Assembly (NCBI RefSeq): GCF_022340925.1
Contig: NZ_JAJDNA010000048.1
Span: forward strand, 1-64,000
Reading direction: 5' to 3'
Source of the DNA: Thiocapsa sp.
GTDB lineage: Bacteria; Pseudomonadota; Gammaproteobacteria; Chromatiales; Chromatiaceae
DNA length: 64,000 nt
Both the position numbers and the translations under genes were made by a program. The notes under the pieces were generated by a model. That model worked only from the letters and a program-made list of their open reading frames with translations. It was not told where the DNA came from and did not search any database. Positions 17,966 to 27,835 of the stretch are shown one piece after another (the first letter of the stretch is position 1; each line of letters begins with the position of its first letter).

Positions 17966-20074
17966 TCAGACGCAGGCATATTCCTCGCGCGGACTTGACC
18001 AGCGCGCGGTCAAGGGCGAGGCCAGCTCGGGATACCGAGCCAGAATCAGGTCCGCCGCCCGCTGGGCGGCCACAACCAGATGCCGGTCACGGAGCGGGTC
18101 CGCGATCCGAAATTGCACGGCACCGGTTTGCCGGGTGCCCAGCAACTCTCCGGCGCCCCGCATTGCGAGATCACGCTCGGCGATCTCGAAGCCACTCTCT
18201 GCTTCGCGGATGATACCAAGGCGCTCTCGCGCGGCCGCAGACAAGGGGGGTCGGAAGAGCAGAACACAATGACTCTGCACAACCCCGCGCCCGACCCGAC
18301 CGCGCAGCTGATGCAGCTGAGCCAAACCGAGGCGCTCCGGGTTCTCGATGATCATCAGGCTCGCGTTTGGGACGTCCACGCCAACCTCGACGACGGTGGT
18401 CGCGACTAAGAGATCCAGCTCAGCGCTCGCAAACGCGGCCATGACGGACTCACGATCAGCCCCCTTGATGCGACCGTGCACCAGCCCGAGACGAACGCCC
18501 GGCAGGGTGTCTCTCAGCTCATGTGCCGTCGCCTCCGCCGCCTGACACTCCAACGCCTCGGACTCCTCGATCAGGGTGCAGACCCAATAGGCTTGACGCC
18601 CCTGCTCGCAGGCCCGCCGAACCCGCTCGATGACCTCATCGCGCCGGTTATCCGGGACCGCCACCGTGATGATGGGTGCGCGTCCAGGCGGCAGCTCATC
18701 GATCACGGACAGATCGAGATCGGCATACAGGGTCATGGCGAGCGACCGCGGTATGGGCGTCGCTGTCATGATCAACTGATGCGGGGCGCCGCCTGCACGG
18801 CTGCCCTTGGCGCGCAACCGCATGCGTTGATGGACACCGAAACGGTGCTGCTCATCGATGATCACCAGGCCGAGATCCCGAAAGACCACGTCGTCCTGAA
18901 AGAGCGCATGCGTCCCCATCACCAGCTTCGCATGACCGCTCGCGATGGTCTCAAGCAAACCGGCACGCTCGCGTCCCTTGTGCCGTCCGACCAACCAGGT
19001 CGGGTCGATGCCAAGCGGCGCGAGCCACGCGGCAAACCCCCGCCGGTGTTGCTCGGACAGGAGCTCGGTCGGCGCCATTAGCGCAACTTGACGGCCGGAT
19101 TCGATCGCCTGGAGGGCCGCCAGTGCCGCGACCAGGGTCTTGCCCGCCCCCACGTCGCCCTGTAACAGCCGCTGCATCGGTCGGTCGCTCCGCAGGTCGG
19201 CCGCGATCTCGGCCACGACGCGCTCCTGCGCCCTCGTCAGTCGAAAAGACAGGGCCTCGAGAAGTCGCCGACGCAACCTGCCGTCCCCTTCCAGCTTCGG
19301 TGCCGCGGTCGCCCGCCGGGCGCCGCGCAGGCGGCGCAGACTGACTTGATGCGCAACCAGCTCCTCGAATGACAGGCGCAGGAAGGCCGGATGGCTGCGC
19401 CCGACCAGGTGGCTGGGGTCGGCCTCGGCCGGCGGGCGGTGCACGTAGCGCAGCGCCTCGGTGAGCGTCGGCAGAGCCAGGGGTCGCAACACCTCCTCGG
19501 GTAGGCATTCGGTCGGCGCATGCTGGTCGAGGAGTGCCAGGGCCTGGTCCGTCAAACCTCGCCAGGAGGCCTGTTGCAAGCCCTCGGTCGAGGGATACAG
19601 TGGCGTCAGCCGCTGCTCGATCGGATCAACATCCTGGGTCTGAAGCCGGTACTCGGGATGCACCATCTCGAGCGAAGCCGGCCCCCGTCTCACCTCACCA
19701 TAGCAGCGCAGCCGCGTCCCCGGCCGGAGGGTCTGAAGCTGCTGCCGGGAGTAATGGAAAAAGCGCAACAACAGACCGCCACCGGACCGGTCCGCGAGCC
19801 AGACCTTGTATGAGCGACGCGGTCCGTTGGCCAGCTCGACAGCGCTGATCTCGCCCTGCACCAGGGTCTCGTCACCCGGCCGAAGCTCAGCGATCGGTAC
19901 CAGATGCGTGCGGTCCTGATAGCGGTGCGGCAGATGAAAGAGGAGGTCCTGAACGCTCGCGATCCCCAGTCTCCGCAGCCGCTCGGCCACCCGCGGACCG
20001 ACCCGGTCGAGCCGCTCAACCGGGAGGTCGGCGAGCGATGGGGTTGGGAATGCAGCAGCGCTGTAGGGATCCAT
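17966..20074 (-). CDS. recG: ATP-dependent DNA helicase RecG
   Basis: RecG remodels stalled forks and Holliday junctions. The protein has an N-terminal wedge/OB region, Walker A (GDVGAGKTLVA), DEQH box, motif III (ATPIPRS) and the C-terminal helicase lobe ending in the TRP-type region. Starting at MDPYSAAAF gives 702 residues, near the family length, and GGTGG precedes that ATG. An ATG at 20140 would add 22 residues. It is read toward ubiA. Confidence 0.96.
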   Translation of the reverse strand: MDPYSAAAFPTPSLADLPVERLDRVGPRVAERLRRLGIASVQDLLFHLPHRYQDRTHLVPIAELRPGDETLVQGEISAVELANGPRRSYKVWLADRSGGGLLLRFFHYSRQQLQTLRPGTRLRCYGEVRRGPASLEMVHPEYRLQTQDVDPIEQRLTPLYPSTEGLQQASWRGLTDQALALLDQHAPTECLPEEVLRPLALPTLTEALRYVHRPPAEADPSHLVGRSHPAFLRLSFEELVAHQVSLRRLRGARRATAAPKLEGDGRLRRRLLEALSFRLTRAQERVVAEIAADLRSDRPMQRLLQGDVGAGKTLVAALAALQAIESGRQVALMAPTELLSEQHRRGFAAWLAPLGIDPTWLVGRHKGRERAGLLETIASGHAKLVMGTHALFQDDVVFRDLGLVIIDEQHRFGVHQRMRLRAKGSRAGGAPHQLIMTATPIPRSLAMTLYADLDLSVIDELPPGRAPIITVAVPDNRRDEVIERVRRACEQGRQAYWVCTLIEESEALECQAAEATAHELRDTLPGVRLGLVHGRIKGADRESVMAAFASAELDLLVATTVVEVGVDVPNASLMIIENPERLGLAQLHQLRGRVGRGVVQSHCVLLFRPPLSAAARERLGIIREAESGFEIAERDLAMRGAGELLGTRQTGAVQFRIADPLRDRHLVVAAQRAADLILARYPELASPLTARWSSPREEYACV

Positions 20075-20332
20075 CGGAGCCACCGAGGTCGTCTGCGTCA
20101 ACACGGAATGGTCGATTGCCCGGGCGCCGGTGGTTCCCATGCCCGCGGTGTTGATCCAGTATCGAGAGAGGGACTTCGACTGCGCGAGTCAGGCAAGAAG
20201 CGACGAGATCGCCCGCGCGAGATGGTGAGCGTCTCCCGCAAACGAGACCGAATGGTTCGTGCATCGAGCAGGCCAATCGCGAATAATCCCCGGAAGACAC
20301 AGTCTTGGACCATTTGGATCCTCCGGGGTGAC

Positions 20333-20749
20333 ATGATCGCTCAAGAGTCCCTCTCATTCACAACCCGAGGCCGGGGCACCTACGACATGACCCGCGCTGT
20401 TCAGCAGGCGGTCCGCGAATCCGGGATCCGAATCGGGCTCTGTCACCTCTTCGTCCAGCACACCAGCGCCTCGCTGATCCTCTGCGAGAACGCCGACCCC
20501 AGGGTTCGGCGCGATCTGGAGGCCTTCATGAGCCGCCTGATCCCGGACGGGGATCGTCTCTTCGAGCATGCCGACGAAGGACCGGACGACATGCCCGCCC
20601 ACATCCGGGCGATCCTGACCCAGGTCGAGCTGACGCTGCCGATCCGTGGAGGCACCTGCGCGCTCGGCACCTGGCAAGGACTCTATCTCTACGAGCACCG
20701 CACCCGGGGACTCGAGCGCCGGATCACGTTGACCATGCATGGCGAGTGA
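20333..20749 (+). CDS. yjbQ: YjbQ/UPF0047 family protein
   Basis: A 138-residue member of the secondary thiamine-phosphate synthase / UPF0047 family, whose physiological role is unsettled. It has the family signatures QHTSASLILCENADP, HADEGPDDMPAHI and GTWQGLYLYEHR. These include the conserved histidines that line the putative metal or phosphate site. The frame is open for far longer upstream, but the family begins at this ATG, preceded by GGGGTG. It is divergent from recG. Confidence 0.9.
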   Translation: MIAQESLSFTTRGRGTYDMTRAVQQAVRESGIRIGLCHLFVQHTSASLILCENADPRVRRDLEAFMSRLIPDGDRLFEHADEGPDDMPAHIRAILTQVELTLPIRGGTCALGTWQGLYLYEHRTRGLERRITLTMHGE

Positions 20750-20829
20750 CATCCGCCGCAGGTCAGCTCGCCGCTGGGGAAGGCCCACCGTCAGACCGCG
20801 AACGATGATCGTCAACAGCCCATAACAAT

Positions 20830-20890
20830 GCGCCGAACCGGGAAACGCTCCCCTCGGGTCGCAAGCTGCCCGCTTGCCAGGATGGCATAT
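20830..20890. repeat. Dispersed palindromic repeat, degenerate copy F
   Basis: A partial match to the repeat family: CCGGGAAACGCTCCCC near 20838 and TTGCCAGGATGGC near 20875, between yjbQ and mltB. The inverted repeat is decayed. Confidence 0.4.
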
Positions 20891-20900
20891 GCACAGGCGC

Positions 20901-22034
20901 CTAGAGGCGTTCCTCCGGCAAGGCGTCTGGCCGATACGACAGACGCATCGCACCTGAGCCCCCTTTGCGCCCCTTGATCGCCCGCGCGAGCTGATGAACC
21001 GCCATCGCATAGTAGGTACTATGGTTGTAGCGGGTGATCGTGTAGAAGTTGGGTAGACCCAACCAATACTCGTAACCGCTGCCCACATCCAACTCGAGCA
21101 GGCTGGCGTTGGAGACCCTGCCCAGCGAGCCGGCCGGGGTAATGCCCCGACCCGCCAGCTCGTTCAAGCCATAGCGGGTATCGAAGCCCGTCTTCATCAT
21201 CCCGGCACTGAAGCCGGCCTGAACCTGTGATGGGACTGCGACCGGCTCGCCGGGTCGCCAGCCGTGCGCTCTGAAATAGTTGGCGACGCTTCCGATGGCG
21301 TCCGCGGGGTTCCAGAGGTCCCGGTGTCCATCGTCGTCGAAGTCCACCGCGTAGTCTCGGAAGCTCGAGGGCATGAACTGCCCAAGCCCCATGGCACCGG
21401 CATAGGAACCCAGAGGCCGAAAGGGATCGATTCCCTCGTCGCGGGTCATGACCAGAAAGGACTCCAGCTCGCCGGTAAAATACTCCGCGCGACGCGGATA
21501 GCTGAAGGCCAGGGTCGCCAAGGCGTCGATGATCCGGGTCTTGCCCACATAGCCGCCATAGCGGGTCTCGACACCGATGATGGCGACGATGTACTCGGGC
21601 GGAACACCATAGCGTGCCGCCGCGCGATTGAGCACCGCCTCATGGCGGTCCCAGAACCGGGCTCCATTGGCGATGTTGTCTTCGGTCAGAAACTTGCCTC
21701 GATAGCGGATCCAGGCCCCGTTCGGCCCGGTACTGGTGCGCGGGGCCTGACGATCCATCAAGTCGATGATCCACTGCTCGCGTTTGGCACCCGACAGCAC
21801 CGCCGCGACCGCGTAAGGACTGAAGCCATGCTTCTGTTGCATCCGACGGATAAAGGGATCGACGTGGGGATAGGCCGCGAAATCGCCGCTCGGCCTCGCC
21901 GTGCGGGATGCGGCCGCCGGAATCGCCGCGTAACGCGAGCCTTCCGCGAGATGGTCGGGCCTGGGCGCCTTGGACCCGCAGCCCGTGATCAGGACCAGGG
22001 AAAGCAGTGCACTCATCGAGGCAGCGATACGCAT
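20901..22034 (-). CDS. mltB: Lytic murein transglycosylase B, lipoprotein
   Basis: MltB cleaves peptidoglycan glycosidic bonds with formation of anhydromuramic ends. The 377-residue precursor has a lipoprotein signal with lipobox LITGC (Cys19). It then has the catalytic-glutamate region IIGVETRYGGYVG and the MltB signature YAGAMGLGQFMPSSF, and ends in the Ca-binding-like DFDDDGHRDLWNP region. An upstream in-frame ATG (22100) would place the signal peptide too far inside. A possible promoter lies at 22068-22095. Confidence 0.93.
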   Translation of the reverse strand: MRIAASMSALLSLVLITGCGSKAPRPDHLAEGSRYAAIPAAASRTARPSGDFAAYPHVDPFIRRMQQKHGFSPYAVAAVLSGAKREQWIIDLMDRQAPRTSTGPNGAWIRYRGKFLTEDNIANGARFWDRHEAVLNRAAARYGVPPEYIVAIIGVETRYGGYVGKTRIIDALATLAFSYPRRAEYFTGELESFLVMTRDEGIDPFRPLGSYAGAMGLGQFMPSSFRDYAVDFDDDGHRDLWNPADAIGSVANYFRAHGWRPGEPVAVPSQVQAGFSAGMMKTGFDTRYGLNELAGRGITPAGSLGRVSNASLLELDVGSGYEYWLGLPNFYTITRYNHSTYYAMAVHQLARAIKGRKGGSGAMRLSYRPDALPEERL

Positions 22035-22067
22035 AGGGCAACCGGTGAGAGAAATCGACTCCCTCGT

Positions 22068-22095
22068 ATAGTAAAGCAGTTTTTCAATATAGCAA
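22068..22095 (-). promoter_or_regulatory. Putative promoter of mltB
   Basis: On the minus strand TTGCTA (22095-22090) and TACTAT (22073-22068) are separated by 16 bp, in an AT-rich patch about 35 nt before the mltB start. Four of six bases match consensus in each box. Confidence 0.4.
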
Positions 22096-22128
22096 TTCAA
22101 GCGACGAATTTAACTGACGATTACAGCC

Positions 22129-22515
22129 TCAGTCATCCACCACCATCACAGCATCCATCTCGACTGCTGCCCCCTTAGGCAGCGCCGCGACGCCAATTGC
22201 CGCACGCGCCGGATAAGGCGCGTCGAAATACTCCGCCATGACCTGATTCACCAGCGGGTAATGGGTCAGATCGACCAGAAAGACGTTGAGCTTGACGACA
22301 TCGGCCAGGCTACCGTTCGCCGCGTGGGCGACCGCGCGCAGATTCTCGAAGACCCGTCGGACCTGCGCCTCGACGTTACCCGAGATCAATTCCAGGGTTT
22401 CCGGGACCAAAGGGATCTGTCCAGACAGGTAGACGGTCTCGCCAACCTTCACCGCTTGAGAATAGGTGCCGATCGCTGCCGGCGCCTGGTCGGTCTTGAT
22501 GATGCTCTTGGCCAT
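22129..22515 (-). CDS. ridA: RidA family reactive-intermediate deaminase
   Basis: RidA hydrolyses reactive enamine/imine intermediates formed by PLP enzymes such as threonine dehydratase. The 128-residue protein begins with [18 protein letters not shown]. It has the conserved arginine in [14 protein letters not shown] and the final acidic motif VEMDAV. Length is exactly that of the family. It reads toward mltB with a 95-nt gap and is divergent from purC. Confidence 0.95.
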   Translation of the reverse strand: MAKSIIKTDQAPAAIGTYSQAVKVGETVYLSGQIPLVPETLELISGNVEAQVRRVFENLRAVAHAANGSLADVVKLNVFLVDLTHYPLVNQVMAEYFDAPYPARAAIGVAALPKGAAVEMDAVMVVDD

Positions 22516-22719
22516 GATCTGGTCACTCCGATCTGCTTGGGCGATCCCGCACCGCCGCTTACCAGTGCGATGATCCTATACCCGAGTGCACCTGCACGAA
22601 ACCCGTGGCTTCAGCTTCCAGCGCGCGGGGGCCAGGTCGCTGAAGGCAGGTTTTGGGGCGACGATCCGGCTACGGACGCGACCCGCTATACTCTTCCCCC
22701 GGCAACCCGGATGACAGAC

Positions 22720-23607
22720 ATGAGCGCACTCTATCAGTCTAAGCTCGCCAGCTTGCAGCTGGTCGGACGCGGCAAGGTCCGCGACATCTACCGGATCGAC
22801 TCGGCGCACCTGTTGATCGTCGCCAGCGACCGACTGTCCGCGTTCGATGTCGTCCTGCCCCAGCCGATTCCAGGCAAGGGCGAGGTCTTGACGCGGGTCT
22901 CCCGATTCTGGTTTGCGCGCACCGCGCACCTCATCCCTAATCACCTTGCCGACATCCCGCTCGCCGATGTCGTCAAGGATCCCGATGAGCTCGCCCATCT
23001 CGGCGATCGTGCGATGGTCGTCCGCCGTCTCGAGCCCTTGCCGGTCGAGGCGATCGTCCGAGGCTACCTGATCGGATCAGGCTGGAAGGACTACCAGCGT
23101 GGCGGAGCGGTCTGCGGGATCCTGCTCCCGCCCGGGCTGCGTCAAGCGGACCGGCTCCCGGAGGCCATCTATACGCCGTCGACCAAGGCCGGGCTCGGCG
23201 GGCATGATCAGAATGTTGACTTTGCCTACACCGCGACCCTGCTCGGTCGCGACCTCGCGTCACAGGTGCGTGAGATCAGCCTGAGCATCTATCGTGAGTG
23301 CGCTGCCTATGCCCACGGGCGGGGGATCATCATCGCCGACACCAAGCTCGAGTTCGGCCTCGACGGCAAAGGCCGGCTACATCTGATCGATGAGGTCCTC
23401 ACGCCCGACTCCTCGCGCTTCTGGCCGGCCGATGAATATCGGCCGGGCACCAGCCCGCCGAGCTTCGACAAACAGTTCGTCCGCGACTACCTGGAGACGC
23501 TCGATTGGGACAAGACCCCGCCCGGCCCCCGCCTGCCCCAGGACGTCATTGAGCGGACCGCCGAGAAGTACCGTGAGGCCGAGCGACGCCTGACGCGCGC
23601 CGGATGA
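22720..23607 (+). CDS. purC: Phosphoribosylaminoimidazole-succinocarboxamide synthase
   Basis: PurC joins aspartate to CAIR in purine synthesis. The 295-residue protein has GRGKVRDIY near its start, [33 protein letters not shown] and [12 protein letters not shown]. It belongs to the longer SAICAR-synthase form rather than the ~240-residue E. coli form. An ATG 9 nt upstream (22711) is possible. A TATACT -10 candidate lies at 22687-22692 without a clear -35. Confidence 0.96.
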   Translation: MSALYQSKLASLQLVGRGKVRDIYRIDSAHLLIVASDRLSAFDVVLPQPIPGKGEVLTRVSRFWFARTAHLIPNHLADIPLADVVKDPDELAHLGDRAMVVRRLEPLPVEAIVRGYLIGSGWKDYQRGGAVCGILLPPGLRQADRLPEAIYTPSTKAGLGGHDQNVDFAYTATLLGRDLASQVREISLSIYRECAAYAHGRGIIIADTKLEFGLDGKGRLHLIDEVLTPDSSRFWPADEYRPGTSPPSFDKQFVRDYLETLDWDKTPPGPRLPQDVIERTAEKYREAERRLTRAG

Positions 23608-23711
23608 CCCGGCGCGAGGGCACAGGCGTCCGTGCCATCGCCAGGCCGCCCAAAGTCGAGTAGGATCGGGCCCCAACCCGCCGCGAAGGACCCGAGAGGG
23701 AGACCCCAAAC

Positions 23712-24290
23712 GTGAAACTCGTTCGAAATCTGCTGGCCGTCATCGGCTTATTGACCCTGATTGCCGCCGGAATCCTGTATCTGCGAGTCGGAGCGAGCCT
23801 TGCGGACTTCGACCCGAAATTCCCGAGCGTCTATGCCGATTTCGCGTCGCGCCTCTTGGAGACGGGCGATCCGGGCGTCGCCATGATGTGGTCGATCCCG
23901 GTCGAGGAAGGACTCACCGCAGATGACGTCATCGCTTCCATGAAGAGCATTGCCGTCTCGCGCAACCTGCTGTTCGTGGGGGAATCTCCCTTCTACAAGC
24001 AAATCGAGGCGATCACCGGCGAACGCTATCGATACGTCAACTTTCTCTCCTTCTGCGATGCGCGGGTCGGTCAGCAGATGCTGGAGTACCGTAACGAGTA
24101 CAGCGGATTCATGCCATGCCGCATCGCTCTGGTCGAGGACGCTCAGGGGCACCTGACGCTCTACAGCATGAACCTCGACATGATGATCCACGGTGGTCGG
24201 AAGCTGCCGGAGGACCTCAAGCAAGCCTCGCTCAGGGTCCGCGACAACATCCGGGCGATTATGACGGGTGGCGCGAGCGGAGAGTTCTAG
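23712..24290 (+). CDS. DUF302 domain protein, membrane-anchored
   Basis: A 192-residue protein with one N-terminal transmembrane or signal segment (residues ~7-25), then a DUF302-type domain. The family is of unknown biochemistry and is often seen near sulfur-oxidation or thiol genes. Residues ~100-160 (YVNFLSFCDARVGQQML, then FMPCRIALVED) carry two cysteines. It lies 44 nt before dsbB, suggesting an operon. Confidence 0.75.
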   Translation: MKLVRNLLAVIGLLTLIAAGILYLRVGASLADFDPKFPSVYADFASRLLETGDPGVAMMWSIPVEEGLTADDVIASMKSIAVSRNLLFVGESPFYKQIEAITGERYRYVNFLSFCDARVGQQMLEYRNEYSGFMPCRIALVEDAQGHLTLYSMNLDMMIHGGRKLPEDLKQASLRVRDNIRAIMTGGASGEF

Positions 24291-24334
24291 CAGCCTGGCT
24301 ACCGCGGCGATGAGTGTCGCCCTGGAGTAGGGAG

Positions 24335-24847
24335 ATGATCCGTCCATCCACCCCATCCATCTGGCTCATGCTGGCTGCGGGATGCGCGGCCGCGGCAACG
24401 GGGAGCCTGTTGTCGACCGCCTGGCTCGGTCTGGAGCCCTGCCATCTCTGTGTCTTTCAGCGCCTTCTCTTCATGGTGCTCACGGTTGTCGCTCTCGGAG
24501 CCGCCTTTGCGAGCCGCCGATCGCCCTCGGGCCGCGCCGGCTGGCTGCTCGGCGGCCTGACCCTTCCCATCTCGGTGACCGGAATCGGCGTCGCCGCCTA
24601 CCAGAGTTGGCTGCAGCATCAACCACTTGACCAGGCGTCCTGCACCGGGGGGCCGCCCGGACTGATCGAGCGCCTGGTCGAGTGGCTCGGCCAACAGATG
24701 CCCGCCTGGTTCATGGCAACCGGATTCTGCGAGGACGAGGCGCTGGTGATTCTGGGCCTTTCGCTCGCGAACTGGGCGCTCCTCTCCTTCATCCTGTGTC
24801 TCGGCATCGGGGTTTGGGCACTGGTGCAGGGCGAACTGGCGGATTGA
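24335..24847 (+). CDS. dsbB: Disulfide bond formation protein B
   Basis: DsbB is an inner-membrane quinone reductase that reoxidises DsbA. The 170-residue protein has four transmembrane helices, the first periplasmic cysteine pair CHLC after helix 1, and the second pair in the large periplasmic loop (ASCTGG and TGFCED). The ATG is preceded at 7 nt by GGAG. A GTG 21 nt upstream is less likely. No dsbA is adjacent. Confidence 0.93.
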   Translation: MIRPSTPSIWLMLAAGCAAAATGSLLSTAWLGLEPCHLCVFQRLLFMVLTVVALGAAFASRRSPSGRAGWLLGGLTLPISVTGIGVAAYQSWLQHQPLDQASCTGGPPGLIERLVEWLGQQMPAWFMATGFCEDEALVILGLSLANWALLSFILCLGIGVWALVQGELAD

Positions 24848-25062
24848 CCGAGGCTGACACAGGCCACGCCGGGAACGGCCTCGCAACTGAGCTGACGGGG
24901 GATCAGGATCTCGCAGAGCGAAGCGGAATCGACGCCCGTGCAAGGCGTTCGACCTCGCCTCGCTGCATATTCCGGCTTTCGACGAGCTCAAAGGGCTTGG
25001 ATTCCGTGTCTGTTTCTGCCTTGCTCCGGCTGCTAACCTCGCGTGCTGGTCGCCGCCATCCA

Positions 25063-26061
25063 ATGGATCACCCAATGACAGAGCCGGGTCTTATCGACCC
25101 TTTCGGCCGCCACATCGCCTATCTGCGCTTGTCCGTCACGGACCGCTGCGATCTGCGCTGCGGGTATTGTCTGCCGAAGGGCTTCAAGGGCTTCGCGGAG
25201 CCCGACCACTGGCTCACGTTCGAAGAGTTGAGCCGCGTGGTCAGCGCCTTCACGAGTCTGGGGGTGCGGCATGTCCGCATCACGGGGGGCGAGCCGCTGG
25301 TGCGGCGGAACCTGCCGGACCTGGCGGCTCGACTGTCCGCCCTGCCGAACCTCGATGATCTCTCCATCTCGAGCAACTGCACCCGCATGGCCTCGCTTGC
25401 GGTGCCGCTCCGCCGGGCCGGCGTGAGCCGACTCAATGTCAGCCTCGACAGCCTGCGCGCGGAGGTCTTCAAACAGATCACCGGCGGTGATCTCAGGAAG
25501 GTGCTGCGCGGAATCGCAGCGGCGCACGCGGCCGGTTTCGCGCCGATTCGAGTCAACACGGTCGTCATGCGCGGCGTGAACGACGACGAGATCGAGACAA
25601 TCCTTGGCTTCTGCGCGGACAACGGATTCACGCTGCGCCTGATCGAGACCATGCCCATGGGCGCCACCGGGCAAGCCGCACAGCGCCGCTATATCGATCT
25701 GCAGACCGTCCGGCGCCGTCTGCAGCGGCGCTTCAAGCTCATCCCGGACATCCTGCCCGGCGGGGGCCCTGCCCGCTACGATCGGGTCGGCGCCACCGAG
25801 ACCCGGATCGGCTTCATCACGCCCCTGTCGCGGCACTTCTGTGAAACCTGTAACCGCGTCCGACTCGCGGCCGACGGTACCCTCTATCTGTGCCTGGGCC
25901 AGGACGACCGCTATGAGCTGCGTCCGCTCCTGCGCGATGGGATCGATGACGCTGGCCTGGTCTCTCACATCCGCCGAGCCATCGCCCTGAAGCCCCAGCG
26001 CCACGAGCTCAAGGAGCGACCGGAGAAGATCGTCCGGTTCATGTCGACGACCGGCGGATGA
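25063..26061 (+). CDS. moaA: GTP 3',8-cyclase (molybdenum cofactor synthesis)
   Basis: MoaA is a radical-SAM enzyme that converts GTP to 3',8-cyclo-GTP at the start of Moco synthesis. The protein has the N-terminal cluster motif CDLRCGYC, GGEPLVRRNL, and the C-terminal second-cluster motif CETCNRVRL with a further cysteine 13 residues on. It ends in the functionally needed GG. ATGs at 25063 and 25075 are both possible starts and neither has a strong ribosome site. No moaBCDE genes are adjacent. Confidence 0.95.
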   Translation: MDHPMTEPGLIDPFGRHIAYLRLSVTDRCDLRCGYCLPKGFKGFAEPDHWLTFEELSRVVSAFTSLGVRHVRITGGEPLVRRNLPDLAARLSALPNLDDLSISSNCTRMASLAVPLRRAGVSRLNVSLDSLRAEVFKQITGGDLRKVLRGIAAAHAAGFAPIRVNTVVMRGVNDDEIETILGFCADNGFTLRLIETMPMGATGQAAQRRYIDLQTVRRRLQRRFKLIPDILPGGGPARYDRVGATETRIGFITPLSRHFCETCNRVRLAADGTLYLCLGQDDRYELRPLLRDGIDDAGLVSHIRRAIALKPQRHELKERPEKIVRFMSTTGG

Positions 26062-26170
26062 GTCTGCGCCGTCCCCGTGGATCGCGAGCGCCCGCCACGC
26101 CCGCGCTCACGCGCGACCGGACAGGCGGGGACGGCCCCTTGGCCGCACCGCCGAGTGCGTCCGCAATGCC

Positions 26171-27835
26171 TTACCGCGATGCCATCTGCGCCACTGCGAG
26201 CTTCAGTGCGGCCTCGCGGTCCTGGATCCACTGCTCGTTGGGCATGACCTCGCGAAGTCCCAAGTGCTCCAGGCGCTCGCGCGGCTGGCCGTGGACACCC
26301 GCCATGTAGACCTTCGTTCCCTGCGCGAGCGCGTCACGGACCACCGCCTCGACCGCGACCGCAGTGGTCACACCCATGTGCGGGACCCGGCTCAGGTCGA
26401 CGAGGACGGCCTGCGCGCCTTCGAGCTTCGGCGCCTGCCGGCTGATTGCGGCCGCGGCCCCGAAGACCAGGGGACCACTGAGATGCAGGACCTTCAGTCG
26501 ACCCCGCCCTTGCGCGAGCACCGACCGCTCGTCGCACGAAAGGTCTGCACACTGGCCTTCGTCGCGTGTGCGCCGCGCCGGAAGGACACAGACGGACGCT
26601 TCCTGGACGTCGGCGAGGCGCCGGATCGTCAGCACATTCGCCACGAAGAGACCGATCGCCACGGCCGTGATCAAGTCGACGAAGACCGTCATCAGGATCA
26701 CCCCGTACATGATGAAGGCACCTTTGATCGACACCCGATGTGCACGGCTCAGAAACCGCCAGTCGATGATGTCGATGCCGACCTTTACAGCGATCCCGGC
26801 CAGAACCGCCAGCGGGATGCGTGCAGTCAGGGCGCCGGCCCAGATGACGACCACCGCGAGGATGGCCGCGCGGGTCAAACCCGAGAGCGCGGTCCGCCCG
26901 CCGGCCTGAATATTGACCACCGTGCCCATGGTCGCACCCGCACCCGGCAGGCCGCCAAAGAGACCGGACGCCAGGTTGCCGATGCCCTGTCCGAGCAACT
27001 CCTTGTCCGAGTCGACCGGCTTGCGGGTCAGACTGCCTGCGATCACCGAGGTCAGGAGGGCATCGACGGAGCCAAGCATGGCGAGCACGACCGCATCGAT
27101 CAGGATGGTCTGCCACTGTTCGACACTGAACACCGGAAGCTGCAGAGTCGGCAGGCCGGCCGGGATCTCGCCGATCCGCCGAATGTCCTGATCGCCCAGC
27201 CAATAGATCGCGAGCAGGGTCCCAATCACCAGCGCAACCAGCTGCGGCGGCAGGATGCGTTTGATCCGAGTTGGCATCAGGAAGAGGATCGCCAAGGTCA
27301 GGCCGGCCAGGACGGCCTCTTGCGGGTTGATGGCCCGGATCAGCGACGGCAGGGCCTGCAGCGTCCCCATGACACCACCGCCCGGTGCCGCCTGTCCGAG
27401 GATCCCGGGCATCTGGAGGATGATCAGGATGAAGCCGATTCCCGACATGAAGCCCGAGATGACCGTGAAGGGCATCATGGTCACATAACGCCCCAGCTTC
27501 ATGGCTCCGAACGCCAGCTGAAACAGCCCCGCGAGCATGACCACCGTGAAAGCCATCGACATCCCCTGCTCGGGGCTCGCGGCGATCAGCGAGGCTACGA
27601 CCGCCGTAAAGACCACGGTCATGGGGCCGGTGGGCTCGGAGATGAGGGTCGGGGTCCCGCCGAACAGGGCGGCAAACAGACCTACCAACACGGCCCCGTA
27701 GAGGCCAGCTTCGGCCCCTGCCCCGGAGGCGACGCCGAACGCGAGCGCCATGGGCAGCGCGATGACGGCCGCGGTGACCCCTCCGAAGAGGTCGCCGCGA
27801 AGATTATCGAGCCGGATCTCATTGAGAATTCGCAT
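26171..27835 (-). CDS. bicA: BicA-like SulP bicarbonate transporter
   Basis: SulP carriers move anions. This 554-residue protein is close to cyanobacterial BicA, a Na+-dependent HCO3- importer, along its whole length. Shared motifs include LRGDLFGGVTAAVIALPMAL, GAGAEAGLYGAVLVG, EPTGPMTVV and DALLTSVIAGSLTR (with the Asp and Thr that bind Na+/bicarbonate in BicA), plus GAGATMGTVVNIQ. A C-terminal STAS domain (~430-540) follows. It is divergent from the RuBisCO-carboxysome operon, so inorganic-carbon supply is the likely role. Transport specificity is inferred. Confidence 0.9.
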   Translation of the reverse strand: MRILNEIRLDNLRGDLFGGVTAAVIALPMALAFGVASGAGAEAGLYGAVLVGLFAALFGGTPTLISEPTGPMTVVFTAVVASLIAASPEQGMSMAFTVVMLAGLFQLAFGAMKLGRYVTMMPFTVISGFMSGIGFILIILQMPGILGQAAPGGGVMGTLQALPSLIRAINPQEAVLAGLTLAILFLMPTRIKRILPPQLVALVIGTLLAIYWLGDQDIRRIGEIPAGLPTLQLPVFSVEQWQTILIDAVVLAMLGSVDALLTSVIAGSLTRKPVDSDKELLGQGIGNLASGLFGGLPGAGATMGTVVNIQAGGRTALSGLTRAAILAVVVIWAGALTARIPLAVLAGIAVKVGIDIIDWRFLSRAHRVSIKGAFIMYGVILMTVFVDLITAVAIGLFVANVLTIRRLADVQEASVCVLPARRTRDEGQCADLSCDERSVLAQGRGRLKVLHLSGPLVFGAAAAISRQAPKLEGAQAVLVDLSRVPHMGVTTAVAVEAVVRDALAQGTKVYMAGVHGQPRERLEHLGLREVMPNEQWIQDREAALKLAVAQMASR